From the NCBI RefSeq assembly GCF_000764225.1, contig NZ_JQED01000003.1, positions 431,175-495,174 of the forward strand: a DNA stretch of 64,000 bases. The letters are read 5' to 3'. The position numbers were made by a program, and so were the translations under genes. Positions 1 through 9,165 of this stretch are shown piece after piece. The stretch comes from Colwellia psychrerythraea (GTDB lineage Bacteria > Pseudomonadota > Gammaproteobacteria > Enterobacterales > Alteromonadaceae). The stretch's first letter is position 1. Each line of letters starts with the position of its first letter. The notes under the pieces are model-generated. The model saw only the letters and a list, made by a program, of their open reading frames with translations, searched no databases and had not been told where the DNA came from.

Positions 1-1
1 C

Positions 2-916
2 ATTATTTTAGTGATAATTACTGTATTGACAGGGATCGTTTGGTTTGCTGATAAGTTTTATTTGGCACCACAGCGTAGATTGAAAGCGAATGCTGCGCAA
101 AAGTCAGCAAAAGAGTCGTGTGAAGCTGAATTGACACCACAAGCACTCGCAACATTAACTGAGCCATCACCGTTAGTTGATACGGCGGTGCAAATTTTTC
201 CGGTAATTGCTTTTGTTTTAATTTTACGTTCCTTTATATACGAGCCATTTCAAATACCATCAGGCTCTATGATGCCGACATTACTCGATGGTGACTTTAT
301 TCTAGTGAATAAATTTAATTATGGCTTAAAAGACCCTGTGGTAAGACATAAATTCATTGAAAATGGTTTACCTGAACATGGTGATGTTGTGGTTTTCAAG
401 TATCCACAAGATCCAAATGTTGATTTTATCAAGCGAGTAATTGGCTTACCGGGTGACCGAATTATATACCGAAATAAATCGCTTTATATTAAACGAGCTT
501 GCCAAGAATCTGATAGTCAATGTCCTGATTTTGAGCAAATACAACAAAATCTTGTTGGGCCGTATCTTGGGCCAGATGCTGAAGAAGGTATGAATGAATT
601 TGAATCTAAAATGTTGAATAAAAGTCACCAAGTATTAAATGATAGTCAAACCTTGCCTAGAGTTTCTCATTATTTTCCGCAAGCAGGTACTGCTGTGGAT
701 GAATTCTTGGTGCCAGCAAAGCACTATTTTGTTATGGGTGATAATAGAGATAACTCTTTAGATGGACGTTTTTGGGGCTTTGTTCCTGAAGAAAACCTCG
801 TAGGCGAAGCTGTTGCAATTTGGATGAGTTTTGACTTCGATAGAAGCGAAGATAGTATTTTACCTCAATGGTTGCCAACAGGTGTACGTTTTGAACGCAT
901 TGGCGCAATTATTTAA
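2..916 (+). CDS. lepB: Signal peptidase I (5' end outside window)
   Basis: Signal peptidase I cleaves signal peptides from exported proteins at the periplasmic face of the inner membrane. The reading frame is open from base 2, and its first visible residues ([11 protein letters not shown]) align with the first membrane segment of E. coli LepB, so the true start lies just upstream of the window. A second membrane segment lies around residues 62-75 counted from the GTG at 11. The catalytic Ser is in SGSMMPTL (codon 266-268), the general-base Lys is in [11 protein letters not shown] (codon 431-433), and the C-terminal box [14 protein letters not shown] is present. It is followed 38 bp later by rnc, as in many gammaproteobacteria. 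Identity is certain; only the N-terminus is missing. Confidence 0.97.
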   Translation: MILVIITVLTGIVWFADKFYLAPQRRLKANAAQKSAKESCEAELTPQALATLTEPSPLVDTAVQIFPVIAFVLILRSFIYEPFQIPSGSMMPTLLDGDFILVNKFNYGLKDPVVRHKFIENGLPEHGDVVVFKYPQDPNVDFIKRVIGLPGDRIIYRNKSLYIKRACQESDSQCPDFEQIQQNLVGPYLGPDAEEGMNEFESKMLNKSHQVLNDSQTLPRVSHYFPQAGTAVDEFLVPAKHYFVMGDNRDNSLDGRFWGFVPEENLVGEAVAIWMSFDFDRSEDSILPQWLPTGVRFERIGAII

Positions 917-954
917 CATGGCTGCTTTTTTTATATGGCATAAAGAGTTATATC

Positions 955-1743
955 GTGAAAATTAACCCTCACAATCTTGCTAGATTAACCAAAAAGCTTG
1001 GTTATGAATTTAATGAACCCTTATTATTGGTACAAGCACTAACTCATAGAAGTGCTAAGGGGGCCCATAATGAAAGGCTTGAGTTTTTAGGGGACTCTAT
1101 TTTAGGCTTTGTAATCGCAGAGGCACTTTATGATAAGTTCCCAAAGCATGACGAAGGTGACCTTACCCGTATGCGTTCTAGCTTAGTTAAAGGAGTAACA
1201 TTAGCTGAAGTCGCACGAGACTTTAACTTGGGTGAGTGCTTAATTTTAGGGCCTGGAGAATTGAAAAGTGGTGGTCATCATCGTGAATCAATATTAGAAG
1301 ATGCAATTGAAGCAATCATTGGTGCTGTATACCTAGATTCAAATATAGAGTGCTGTAAAGCACTTATCCTGAATTGGTTTGAAAGACGTTTGACTGTTAT
1401 TAAACCTGGTAATGAACAAAAAGATCCTAAAACTCGTTTACAAGAATACTTGCAAGGAAGAAAGATCCCTCTTCCTACGTATGAAGTCATTGATACAACA
1501 GGGCAATCACATAACCAAGAGTTTACCGTTCGTTGTCAAACGTCAGTGACTAATGAAGTAGTTATTGCTAAAGGTACAAGTCGGCGAAAAGCAGAGCAAG
1601 AAGCTGCGCAGCAGATCCTTGTGCTGATTGAAAAAGAAAAAGAGGCAAAAATAAAGCCATCAAAACAAGCTAAACTAACAAATACCCGACATACTAAAAG
1701 TAACCCAAGCAGTTCCAGCAAAAAAAGCAGCACGAGAAAATAA
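955..1743 (+). CDS. rnc: Ribonuclease III
   Basis: RNase III is a dimeric, Mg-dependent double-strand-specific endoribonuclease that processes rRNA precursors and some mRNAs. The signature [13 protein letters not shown], with its acidic catalytic residues, lies near residue 40, and the second acidic cluster ([14 protein letters not shown]) near 115. A double-stranded RNA binding domain follows (about 150-225). The start is GTG at 955. At 262 residues it is longer than the roughly 226 of E. coli: the last 35 residues are a Lys/Ser/Thr-rich tail (many KS and SSS runs) that looks disordered and may add RNA affinity. The era start is 3 bp after the stop, implying translational coupling in lepB-rnc-era-recO. 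Confidence 0.97.
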   Translation: MKINPHNLARLTKKLGYEFNEPLLLVQALTHRSAKGAHNERLEFLGDSILGFVIAEALYDKFPKHDEGDLTRMRSSLVKGVTLAEVARDFNLGECLILGPGELKSGGHHRESILEDAIEAIIGAVYLDSNIECCKALILNWFERRLTVIKPGNEQKDPKTRLQEYLQGRKIPLPTYEVIDTTGQSHNQEFTVRCQTSVTNEVVIAKGTSRRKAEQEAAQQILVLIEKEKEAKIKPSKQAKLTNTRHTKSNPSSSSKKSSTRK

Positions 1744-1746
1744 ATT

Positions 1747-2664
1747 ATGCACAACGATACTTCAGATACCTATGCAGGCTTAATTGCTATTGTCGGACGT
1801 CCCAATGTTGGTAAATCAACGTTATTAAATGCCTTATTAGGGCAAAAAATTAGTATAACCTCTAAAAAACCGCAGACAACTCGTCATCGTATTCTAGGGA
1901 TTTTAACTGAAGAAAATAGACAAGCAGTACTGGTAGATACTCCTGGTTTACATACCGAAGAAAAACGTGCGATAAATAGGTTAATGAACCGCGCCGCAAG
2001 TAGCTCAATTGCAGAGGTTGAGTTAATTGTCTTTTTGGTTGAGGGAACACTTTGGACAAAAGATGATGAATTGGTATTATCTAAAGTAAAACAAAGTGGT
2101 GCACCGTGTATTTTAGTCGTTAATAAAACAGATAATATTTCAGATAAAGATGAGTTACTACCTCATCTACAGAAGTTAGGTGCAATGCATGAATTCCGAG
2201 AAATTGTGCCTATTTCTGCAAGTAAAGGCCATGGTGTTGATACCATTAGCCAATTATGTTTAAACTCATTACCTGAGAGCGGTTTTTGGTTCGATGAAGA
2301 TCAAATTACCGATCGCTCTAGCCGATTTATGGCATCTGAAATTATTCGTGAAAAACTCATCCGCTTTACTGGTGATGAATTGCCTTATTCTATCACGGTA
2401 GAAATAGAGCAGTTTAAGATGGATGATAAAGGGATTATCCATATTAATGCTTTAGTACTTGTTGAGCGAGATAGCCAAAAACGCATGGTAATTGGTAATA
2501 GAGGTGAGCGCCTGAAAACTATTGGTCAAGAAGCTAGACGAGATATGGAAAACTTATTTGAAAGTAAAGTTTTTCTTGAAACTTGGGTTAAGGTTAAATC
2601 TGGTTGGGCTGATGATGAGCGCGCATTGCGTAGTTTAGGTTATGGTGATGAATATTCGGGCTAA
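1747..2664 (+). CDS. era: GTPase Era
   Basis: Era is a Ras-like GTPase with a C-terminal KH domain. It binds the 3' end of 16S rRNA and helps assemble the 30S subunit. The G1 motif GRPNVGKST is at about residue 17, G3 DTPGLH at about 65 and G4 NKTD at about 126. The KH region (about 200-300) includes the [13 protein letters not shown] loop. The length of 305 matches the family (E. coli 301). It follows rnc by 3 bp and precedes recO by 14 bp, so it is co-transcribed. Confidence 0.98.
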   Translation: MHNDTSDTYAGLIAIVGRPNVGKSTLLNALLGQKISITSKKPQTTRHRILGILTEENRQAVLVDTPGLHTEEKRAINRLMNRAASSSIAEVELIVFLVEGTLWTKDDELVLSKVKQSGAPCILVVNKTDNISDKDELLPHLQKLGAMHEFREIVPISASKGHGVDTISQLCLNSLPESGFWFDEDQITDRSSRFMASEIIREKLIRFTGDELPYSITVEIEQFKMDDKGIIHINALVLVERDSQKRMVIGNRGERLKTIGQEARRDMENLFESKVFLETWVKVKSGWADDERALRSLGYGDEYSG

Positions 2665-2678
2665 TTGAGGGCCGGTAT

Positions 2679-3383
2679 ATGATTGAACAGAATGCCTTTG
2701 TTTTACATAGTCGCCCTTACCGTGAAAACCAGCAATTAGTCGATTTACTAACAGAGCAAGATGGTAAAGTGACAGCCCTTGTCTATGTGGGCCAATCGAA
2801 GCGCTCGATAAAAAAAGGTTTAATCCAACCTTTTTTACCGCTGAGATTAACACTGAAAGGACAAGGGAAGTTTAAACAAATAACCCAAGTTGATTCCATC
2901 GGTAAATCCTTTTCGTTGATTAAGCACAGTTTATTTAGTTCTTTTTACATCAATGAACTGTTAATTCGTTTGTTAACTGAGCAAATGACTTGTCAGCAAT
3001 TATTCTCTCAATACCAAGAAACCTTGACTGCTTTAGCAAAAGGCGAAGAAATTGCCCCACAGTTACGCTTATTTGAACTAGCGCTGCTTGAAGAATTAGG
3101 ATTGTCGTTTGACTTTACTCCTGTATTTGAGCACGATGTTAGTCACTTTCATTATATTGCCGAACAAGGCTTTGTACCTGTATATAGTGCTTTTCCTAAA
3201 AATAAAGCTCAATGTTTTAATACCGCTCATTTACAAGCAATTTCTCAGCGGGAATCTTTATACAAGAATAGTACTATAGAGGGTGTTAGTTATACATTTA
3301 AGCTGCTGATGCGACAGGTAATTAATCAGTTACTAGGTAATCAGCCATTAAATAGTCGTAAACTTTTTAATAAGAAAAACTAA
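2679..3383 (+). CDS. recO: DNA repair protein RecO
   Basis: RecO works with RecR to load RecA onto SSB-coated gaps (RecFOR pathway). The N-terminal OB-fold begins with the typical AFVLHSRPYRENQQLVDLLTEQDGKV. The helical C-terminal part contains LFELALLEELG. At 234 residues it has normal length for gammaproteobacteria. The zinc-binding cysteines of Gram-positive RecO are absent, as in E. coli. The start is ATG at 2679, with GAGGG 9-13 bp upstream. Its position in the era-recO-pdxJ order supports the call. Confidence 0.94.
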   Translation: MIEQNAFVLHSRPYRENQQLVDLLTEQDGKVTALVYVGQSKRSIKKGLIQPFLPLRLTLKGQGKFKQITQVDSIGKSFSLIKHSLFSSFYINELLIRLLTEQMTCQQLFSQYQETLTALAKGEEIAPQLRLFELALLEELGLSFDFTPVFEHDVSHFHYIAEQGFVPVYSAFPKNKAQCFNTAHLQAISQRESLYKNSTIEGVSYTFKLLMRQVINQLLGNQPLNSRKLFNKKN

Positions 3384-3440
3384 AGTTATCACTATTGAAA
3401 TCGACAGTAAGTATCAAAATAATTAAAAAGAGATCAAAAA

Positions 3441-4172
3441 ATGACAGATTTATTATTAGGTGTAAACGTTGACCATATTGCCACGTTAAGACAAGCTCGC
3501 GGGACCAATTACCCAGATCCTGTTTATGCAGCAAGCGTCGCTGAACATGCAGGTGCAGATGGCATTACTGTTCATTTACGTGAAGATAGACGCCATATTC
3601 AAGATAGAGATATTCACGTGTTGAAACAAACATTGCATACACGTATGAATTTTGAAATGGCCGTAACTGATGAAATGGTTGCGATCGCTTGTGATGTAAA
3701 ACCTGTGTTTTGTTGTTTAGTGCCAGAGAAACGTGAAGAGCTAACTACAGAAGGCGGCTTAGATGTGGTAGGGCAATTAGACAAAGTAACTAAAGCAACT
3801 GAACAACTAACAGCAGCAGGTATTGCAGTGAGTCTATTTATTGATGCTGATAAAGAGCAAATTGATGCAGCTTTTGCTAGTAAGGCGCCTTATATAGAGA
3901 TACATACAGGGCACTATGCAGATTTAGCATCGGAAGAAGAACAACAAATAGAGCTTGAACGATTGACTGTAGGTATTAAATATGCACATAGCTTAGGTCT
4001 AAAAGTTAATGCTGGCCATGGTTTGAATTACTTTAACGTAAAACCAATTGCAGCTATTGAAGAAATAATCGAATTGAATATTGGCCATGCCATAATCGCA
4101 CGTGCAGCTATTGATGGATTAGATAAAGCGGTTCGAGATATGAAACAGCTAATGTTAGAAGCAAGAATTTAG
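3441..4172 (+). CDS. pdxJ: Pyridoxine 5'-phosphate synthase
   Basis: PdxJ condenses 1-deoxy-D-xylulose 5-phosphate with 3-amino-1-hydroxyacetone phosphate to give pyridoxine 5'-phosphate, the last ring-forming step of the DXP-dependent vitamin B6 pathway. The TIM-barrel sequence opens with [18 protein letters not shown] and contains HLREDRRHI and EIHTGHYA. The length is 243 residues, as in E. coli. An AAAAAGAG stretch lies upstream of ATG 3441. In E. coli pdxJ is followed by acpS; here acpS is not downstream and a short hypothetical gene follows. Confidence 0.97.
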   Translation: MTDLLLGVNVDHIATLRQARGTNYPDPVYAASVAEHAGADGITVHLREDRRHIQDRDIHVLKQTLHTRMNFEMAVTDEMVAIACDVKPVFCCLVPEKREELTTEGGLDVVGQLDKVTKATEQLTAAGIAVSLFIDADKEQIDAAFASKAPYIEIHTGHYADLASEEEQQIELERLTVGIKYAHSLGLKVNAGHGLNYFNVKPIAAIEEIIELNIGHAIIARAAIDGLDKAVRDMKQLMLEARI

Positions 4173-4233
4173 AGTTGATAATACGTAAAGCTCATTAAGC
4201 AAAATTAAAATTCACTTATTGTACCTTTGTTGA

Positions 4234-4275
4234 AATTATAGTCTACACTTTATGAATTATGGTCTACACTTTGAG
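4234..4275 (+). promoter_or_regulatory. Tandem 21-bp direct repeat with sigma-S-like -10 elements
   Basis: Two head-to-tail 21-bp copies (4234-4254 and 4255-4275) differ at three positions and each contains TCTACACTTT. That matches the extended -10 consensus of RpoS (sigma-S) promoters, KCTAYRCTT. They end about 48 bp before the ATG of the small gene at 4324. The exact abutment of two copies two helical turns apart could also mean a dimeric regulator site. The promoter reading is an inference. Confidence 0.45.
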
Positions 4276-4323
4276 TGATACGCTGTAAAAAGGAATCAGC
4301 AAACGAACTAGTGAGGATTAATC

Positions 4324-4569
4324 ATGCAGACAGATAGGAAGCCAATGCTCGAGCGAAGAAAGGAGTCTCCTGAGCAGTCCGTCTGGTGGAATAAATTATC
4401 TTTGGCACAAAAATTTTCTGCAAGTAGTCTGGGAAAATTTGGATATGAGCTGAGTTTCGTACGTAATGATGATGGTCATAGCTTAGCTGTTTTGCAATGC
4501 AGTGGTGGCCTTGCCGTAATTTCAGAGGATGGTGATATTGATACTTCACCAATTATCTCTATCCGCTAG
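4324..4569 (+). CDS. Small hypothetical protein, 81 aa
   Basis: I do not recognise a named family. The product is soluble, 81 residues, with a charged N-terminus (about 1-20), a central WWNKLSLAQKFSASSLGKFGYELSFV segment and an acidic C-terminus. It has no signal peptide or membrane segment. GAGG lies 8-11 bp before the ATG, and a convincing promoter repeat lies upstream, so this is a real gene rather than a chance ORF. It converges on barA, which ends 77 bp downstream on the other strand. The sigma-S-like promoter elements suggest stationary-phase or stress expression, which is inference. A longer reading frame on the opposite strand here is a shadow. Confidence 0.7.
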   Translation: MQTDRKPMLERRKESPEQSVWWNKLSLAQKFSASSLGKFGYELSFVRNDDGHSLAVLQCSGGLAVISEDGDIDTSPIISIR

Positions 4570-4645
4570 TGAATCCCCTATTAACTAATAATTAATCTAC
4601 ACCTCAAAATTTGCACCTCAAGTAAAGGTTATATTGTCGAGCCAG

Positions 4646-7510
4646 TTATTTTTCTCTTTCGGATAAAGGACTATGTGAATTTATTGTTTTTAGTGTTTCA
4701 GGCACTGCAAATAAGACCTGCTCTATATGTTCGAAAAACTCTAAAAATTCAGGTTCAAGTTCTTCAGTGCTCAAACCCATTTTTAACTGTGTTTCTAATT
4801 GAGTGGTAATTTTAGCTAAATTTGGGGTTCCAGTATAACAACAGGCACCATTTAGTTTATGGATTAGACGTTTAATTTGAGCGACATCTTGCATATTAAT
4901 TGCTTCTCGAATACTCAGTTGAGTTTCAGGAAGACTTTCCACTAAGCCTAAAAACATTTCTTTTGCTAATTCAGCTTTATTAGCACTTCGTTTAAGCGCT
5001 AAAGGCCAATCTATTATTTTTGTGGATGCTTCGAGCTGGCCGATTACATCCGTTGGGTTTCTAGGTGCAGTTGTACTAACTAGCTGCTCGAAGTCACAAT
5101 ACTCATAAATAATATGACGCAACATTGTTTCATCTATTGGCTTTGTCATATAAGCATTAAAACCTTGTTGGTGCATCTTTTCCTTTTCACCACTTAATGC
5201 GTGTGCTGTGACGGCTATGATAGGAGTGTTACTATTGTTGGATAATTTCTTTATTTCTTTTAAAGCGCTAATACCATCCATAACTGGCATTTGAATATCC
5301 ATAAAAATTAAAGAAAAAGTTTCTGTTTTACAAAATTCTATGGCAGACATGCCATTGTCAGCCTCAATAACTTCAGCTACCTGTTCTAATAGTAGAGCCT
5401 TTATTAACTTTAAGTTTGCCTCATTGTCATCAACGGCCAATACTTTGATAGGCAATACCTTTCCCATAGGTGAATTTAAAGTGAGCTTTTCTGCCTTGCT
5501 TTTGATCTCAGGTTGTAAAACTTTGCTTAAGGTTATTGGTGATAGAGGTTTACTCATACAGCTTACGGCACCACTGGCAATCAATGCCTCGTGCAAGCTA
5601 GGTGAAGTATTATTTAAAGCCAAGTGTATTTGGCTGGAGAACGGCTGTAATTGGGCAATAGTTTTCTTTAACTCACTTAGCGCTGTAGACGTTTGATTGT
5701 GACCAATGAGTACATAATCAAAGCCTCTTTGTGTTTGACTACTATGTGAAAGTACTTGTGATAATTCGTGCCTATTTACTACGGTGGTAACACGCATTTT
5801 CCAATGCTTTAACAAGTCCTTGGTTGATTCTCTACTATGATCATTTTCTTCAAAATAGAGCACAGTTTTATTTACTAAGTGCTGGTTATTTAATTCCAAC
5901 ATTAACGGCATAGCGTTAATTTCACATTGGAAAGTAAACCAAAAACTTGAACCATGATTTTTTTCACTGCTAAAACCTATATCACCATTCATCTCTTGCG
6001 CAAGTCGTTGACAAATTACCAGTCCCAATCCAGTACCGCCATATAGTCGAGTGATACTTTGATCTGCTTGGGTAAAAGCATCAAAAATAGTTCGTTGCTG
6101 ACTGGAGGTCATACCAATACCCGTATCGGTAACAATTACTTTTAGTTTGATATTATTTGGGTTTACAACTTCACTGACTATATCAATGGAGACAGAGCCT
6201 TGTGGAGTAAACTTTATTGCATTACTGACTAAATTAGTGATGATTTGCTTTATTCTCATGGTGTCACCAACGAGAGAATCAGGTAATGTCTGTGGAATAT
6301 TTATCGATAATTCAATATTTTTCTTATGTGCTGATGGGGCCAACAAGGTGAGGGTTTCATCAACAGATTCTCTTAATGAGAAAGGAATGTTTTCGGTGAC
6401 CATTTTACCAGCATCGAGCTTGGAAAAATCGAGAATATCATTAATGATAGTTAATAGGTTATTTGCAGAACGATCAATTGTTTGTAAATAATCACGTTGG
6501 TTCTCTGAGAGTGGTGTTTTTAATACTTGACGGGTAAAACCTATTACACCATTGAGTGGCGTGCGTAATTCATGACTCATGTTAGCTAGAAACTCTGATT
6601 TCACTCTATTAGCTTCTTGCGCTTTTCGTTTAGAAATACTTAACTCTACATTTTGAATTTCAAATTGCTCTAAGCTTTCCCGTAAGTCTATTGTGGCTTG
6701 GTCTATGCTGGCTTGCATTTCGTTTTGGTAGCTGTCAAGCGACTGTGCCATGGCATTAATACCATTCTTTAAGAAATTGAGCTCCCCAATGAGTTGACCA
6801 CTTACTCTGCTTTCTAACTTTCCTTCTCGAATTCGCTCAATTGCTAGCACCATTGAGTTTATGGGCTTCGTCACTTTTTTGATGAGTCTGATTGCTAAAA
6901 TAGCACTAAGTAAAGAACCAAGTAACGCAAAAGCAAAGGCAACTATAAATTGGCTTTGTTGTTGGAAATTGAGTTGGCTTTTGTCTATTTGCATAGCAAT
7001 ATAGCCAATAATGACTGGTTTGGAATTACTGCTCGAATAATTAAATTGTGAATTTGCTATTGTTTTTGTTTTTGGCTTAGTTTGACGGTTATAGTTTTCA
7101 TCAATAATAGGGGCCCTAAAAATCATATAATCAGGTAATGTTTGAATATAGGTATGACTTGGAAGTTCTTCACCTGCCTTAATTCGCATTAGGTTGGTGT
7201 CACCGTGATAAGCACTCGTGACGAAAACTTGATTATCTTCAGTAAATATAACAATGCTTTTTACAATGTTAGATTGATTGCGGTGAGTAAAGCTTATTAG
7301 TTGGCGAAGTTTATCTCTATTTTTGTTTAATAAAGGATCTTTACTCGCGATTGCGATCGGCTCAATAATGCTTTGAGCACGCTGTTCAAGAAAGTCATTA
7401 AGCTCCATTGAACGGCTATAAGAAAAATAACTAGCTAAACCAAAACCTATTAAGGTCGTTGGTATGATAGTGAGTATGATAACCCAGTCTTTCAGGCTTA
7501 TTTTATGCAT
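4646..7510 (-). CDS. barA: Hybrid sensor histidine kinase BarA
   Basis: BarA is the tripartite sensor kinase that drives the UvrY (GacA) response regulator and hence CsrB-type small RNAs and carbon storage control. Order of parts: membrane segment about 10-32, periplasmic sensor region about 33-185, second membrane segment about 188-208, HAMP about 209-262, HisKA with His313 in MSHELRTPLNG, an ATPase domain with NAIKFTP, DTGIGM and GGTGLGL, a degenerate receiver about 535-650, a true receiver about 690-805 with Asp738 in FMDIQMP, and a C-terminal Hpt domain with His884 in HKLNGACC. The length of 954 is slightly above E. coli (918). As in E. coli it is divergent from rlmD-relA. The middle receiver lacks an evident phospho-acceptor Asp. 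Confidence 0.93.
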   Translation of the reverse strand: MHKISLKDWVIILTIIPTTLIGFGLASYFSYSRSMELNDFLEQRAQSIIEPIAIASKDPLLNKNRDKLRQLISFTHRNQSNIVKSIVIFTEDNQVFVTSAYHGDTNLMRIKAGEELPSHTYIQTLPDYMIFRAPIIDENYNRQTKPKTKTIANSQFNYSSSNSKPVIIGYIAMQIDKSQLNFQQQSQFIVAFAFALLGSLLSAILAIRLIKKVTKPINSMVLAIERIREGKLESRVSGQLIGELNFLKNGINAMAQSLDSYQNEMQASIDQATIDLRESLEQFEIQNVELSISKRKAQEANRVKSEFLANMSHELRTPLNGVIGFTRQVLKTPLSENQRDYLQTIDRSANNLLTIINDILDFSKLDAGKMVTENIPFSLRESVDETLTLLAPSAHKKNIELSINIPQTLPDSLVGDTMRIKQIITNLVSNAIKFTPQGSVSIDIVSEVVNPNNIKLKVIVTDTGIGMTSSQQRTIFDAFTQADQSITRLYGGTGLGLVICQRLAQEMNGDIGFSSEKNHGSSFWFTFQCEINAMPLMLELNNQHLVNKTVLYFEENDHSRESTKDLLKHWKMRVTTVVNRHELSQVLSHSSQTQRGFDYVLIGHNQTSTALSELKKTIAQLQPFSSQIHLALNNTSPSLHEALIASGAVSCMSKPLSPITLSKVLQPEIKSKAEKLTLNSPMGKVLPIKVLAVDDNEANLKLIKALLLEQVAEVIEADNGMSAIEFCKTETFSLIFMDIQMPVMDGISALKEIKKLSNNSNTPIIAVTAHALSGEKEKMHQQGFNAYMTKPIDETMLRHIIYEYCDFEQLVSTTAPRNPTDVIGQLEASTKIIDWPLALKRSANKAELAKEMFLGLVESLPETQLSIREAINMQDVAQIKRLIHKLNGACCYTGTPNLAKITTQLETQLKMGLSTEELEPEFLEFFEHIEQVLFAVPETLKTINSHSPLSEREK

Positions 7511-7697
7511 TTTTTTGTTGAACTTTTTTGATAAATTTAGGGTAAAATACCCACTGAAAAAATTAGCTATCTAAATGATTATCCAACTTAACATAAATAA
7601 TCTCATAAGCTGCTATAAAATTATAGTACAGATGGCTAAGTTACTTCAAAATAAGCATTAATTAGTTAATTTTATAAGCAAAATCTCTAGGGTAAAA

Positions 7698-9098
7698 ATG
7701 GCAAAATATTTTAAAGCGGCAGTAAAACCTAAAAGGTCTAATCAACGTTTAACCGTAACAGTTGATAAACTTGACATGAATGGGGTTGGAGTTGCTCGTT
7801 GGCAAAATAAGCCCATCTTTATTGCTGGAGGCTTGCCCACTGAAGTTGTTGAGGTAAAAGTTGTTGAGCAAAAAAGCAAATATACTCGTGCAAAACTGAT
7901 CTCGATTACTAAGCAAAGTGAAAGTAGAGTGGACCCCTTGTGTCAGCACTTTGGTCTTTGTGGCGGTTGTGATTTACAAATGCTTGATTTAGAGGAACAA
8001 CTAAAGTTTAAACAACAAAAGGTCACTGACCTTTTCTCTCGAAGTTTCAGTGCTCAAAAGCTTACTGATAAAATGACGGCTGAGTTGCCTTGGGAGAAAA
8101 CGATAAAAAGCTCTCCTTGGCATTATCGTCGTAAAGCTCGCATAGGCGTGCAATTTGATAAAAATTCTCACGCTATTATAGGCTTTAGACAAAAATCAAC
8201 CAACCAACTGGCATCAATCAAGGAATGCCCTGTGTTGGTTGAACCGCTAAATGCTATTTTCCCTTTGCTAAAGAAGTTAGTAGCGCTGCTCACCGTCAAA
8301 TCTGCTATTGGTCATATAGAAGTCATTCAATCGGATGTTATTGAAACAAATGCGCAAGAGAGATGTCAAAGTAATAATCAAGCTGTGATTGTTGTCCGTC
8401 AACTAAAGCCTATGAATGAAACAGATATTGGGCTTTGGCAGGCTTACGCTCAGCGACATGGTTGGCATGTTCTTATTGATGATGGGAAAGAGCAGTTACC
8501 ACTACCTAAAGAAGCCGGTTCTTTTATACTGTCATATGAGTTATCTGATGCCAGTAAGGTTTACTTTTCAAGTAGTGACTTTATTCAAATTAACCATCAG
8601 GTTAATAATGCCATGATAAATCAAGCCTTGGTTTGGTTAAATATCTCAGCTACTGATAAAGTTTTGGACTTGTTTTGTGGTCTAGGAAACTTTAGTTTAG
8701 CGCTAGCAAAACATGCTGAAGGTGTTATCGGAGTTGAAGGTGTTCAAGGCATGGTCGATAAAGCCACTCAAAACGCCCTTATTAATGGTGTTGATAATTG
8801 TCAGTTTTATCAGGCTGATTTAAATAGTGATTGGCTATTTGAATCTTGGGCGAAAGATCATAAATTTGATAAGGTTTTACTGGATCCTGCCAGAGCAGGT
8901 GCTGAGCAAGCTGTGCTGCAAATAGCAGCACTAGAAATACCTAGTGTTTTGTATGTCAGTTGTGATCCTGCAACCTTAGCAAGAGATAGTGCAATACTTA
9001 TTTCCCAAGGCTATAAGGTTGAGAAAATATCGCTTATGGATATGTTTTCTCAAACAAAGCATGTTGAGACTATGGTATTGTTTACTCATACTAATTAG
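7698..9098 (+). CDS. rlmD: 23S rRNA m5U1939 methyltransferase RlmD
   Basis: RlmD (RumA) transfers a methyl group from SAM to C5 of U1939 in 23S rRNA. An N-terminal TRAM domain (about 10-70) is followed by the iron-sulfur cluster cysteines CQHFGLCGGC (near 78-87) with a fourth Cys in KECPVL. The SAM motif is DLFCGLGNFSLALA, and the catalytic nucleophile lies in YVSCDPATLARD. The length of 466 is slightly above E. coli (433). It is the first gene of rlmD-relA-mazG, the same order as in E. coli. The start at ATG 7698 follows a GGTAAAA stretch. Confidence 0.96.
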   Translation: MAKYFKAAVKPKRSNQRLTVTVDKLDMNGVGVARWQNKPIFIAGGLPTEVVEVKVVEQKSKYTRAKLISITKQSESRVDPLCQHFGLCGGCDLQMLDLEEQLKFKQQKVTDLFSRSFSAQKLTDKMTAELPWEKTIKSSPWHYRRKARIGVQFDKNSHAIIGFRQKSTNQLASIKECPVLVEPLNAIFPLLKKLVALLTVKSAIGHIEVIQSDVIETNAQERCQSNNQAVIVVRQLKPMNETDIGLWQAYAQRHGWHVLIDDGKEQLPLPKEAGSFILSYELSDASKVYFSSSDFIQINHQVNNAMINQALVWLNISATDKVLDLFCGLGNFSLALAKHAEGVIGVEGVQGMVDKATQNALINGVDNCQFYQADLNSDWLFESWAKDHKFDKVLLDPARAGAEQAVLQIAALEIPSVLYVSCDPATLARDSAILISQGYKVEKISLMDMFSQTKHVETMVLFTHTN

Positions 9099-9165
9099 CA
9101 TTCAATAGTAGAAAGTTAATAAAGCTTTAATGTAAAACTAACCAATCAAAGATAAAGGAATACCC

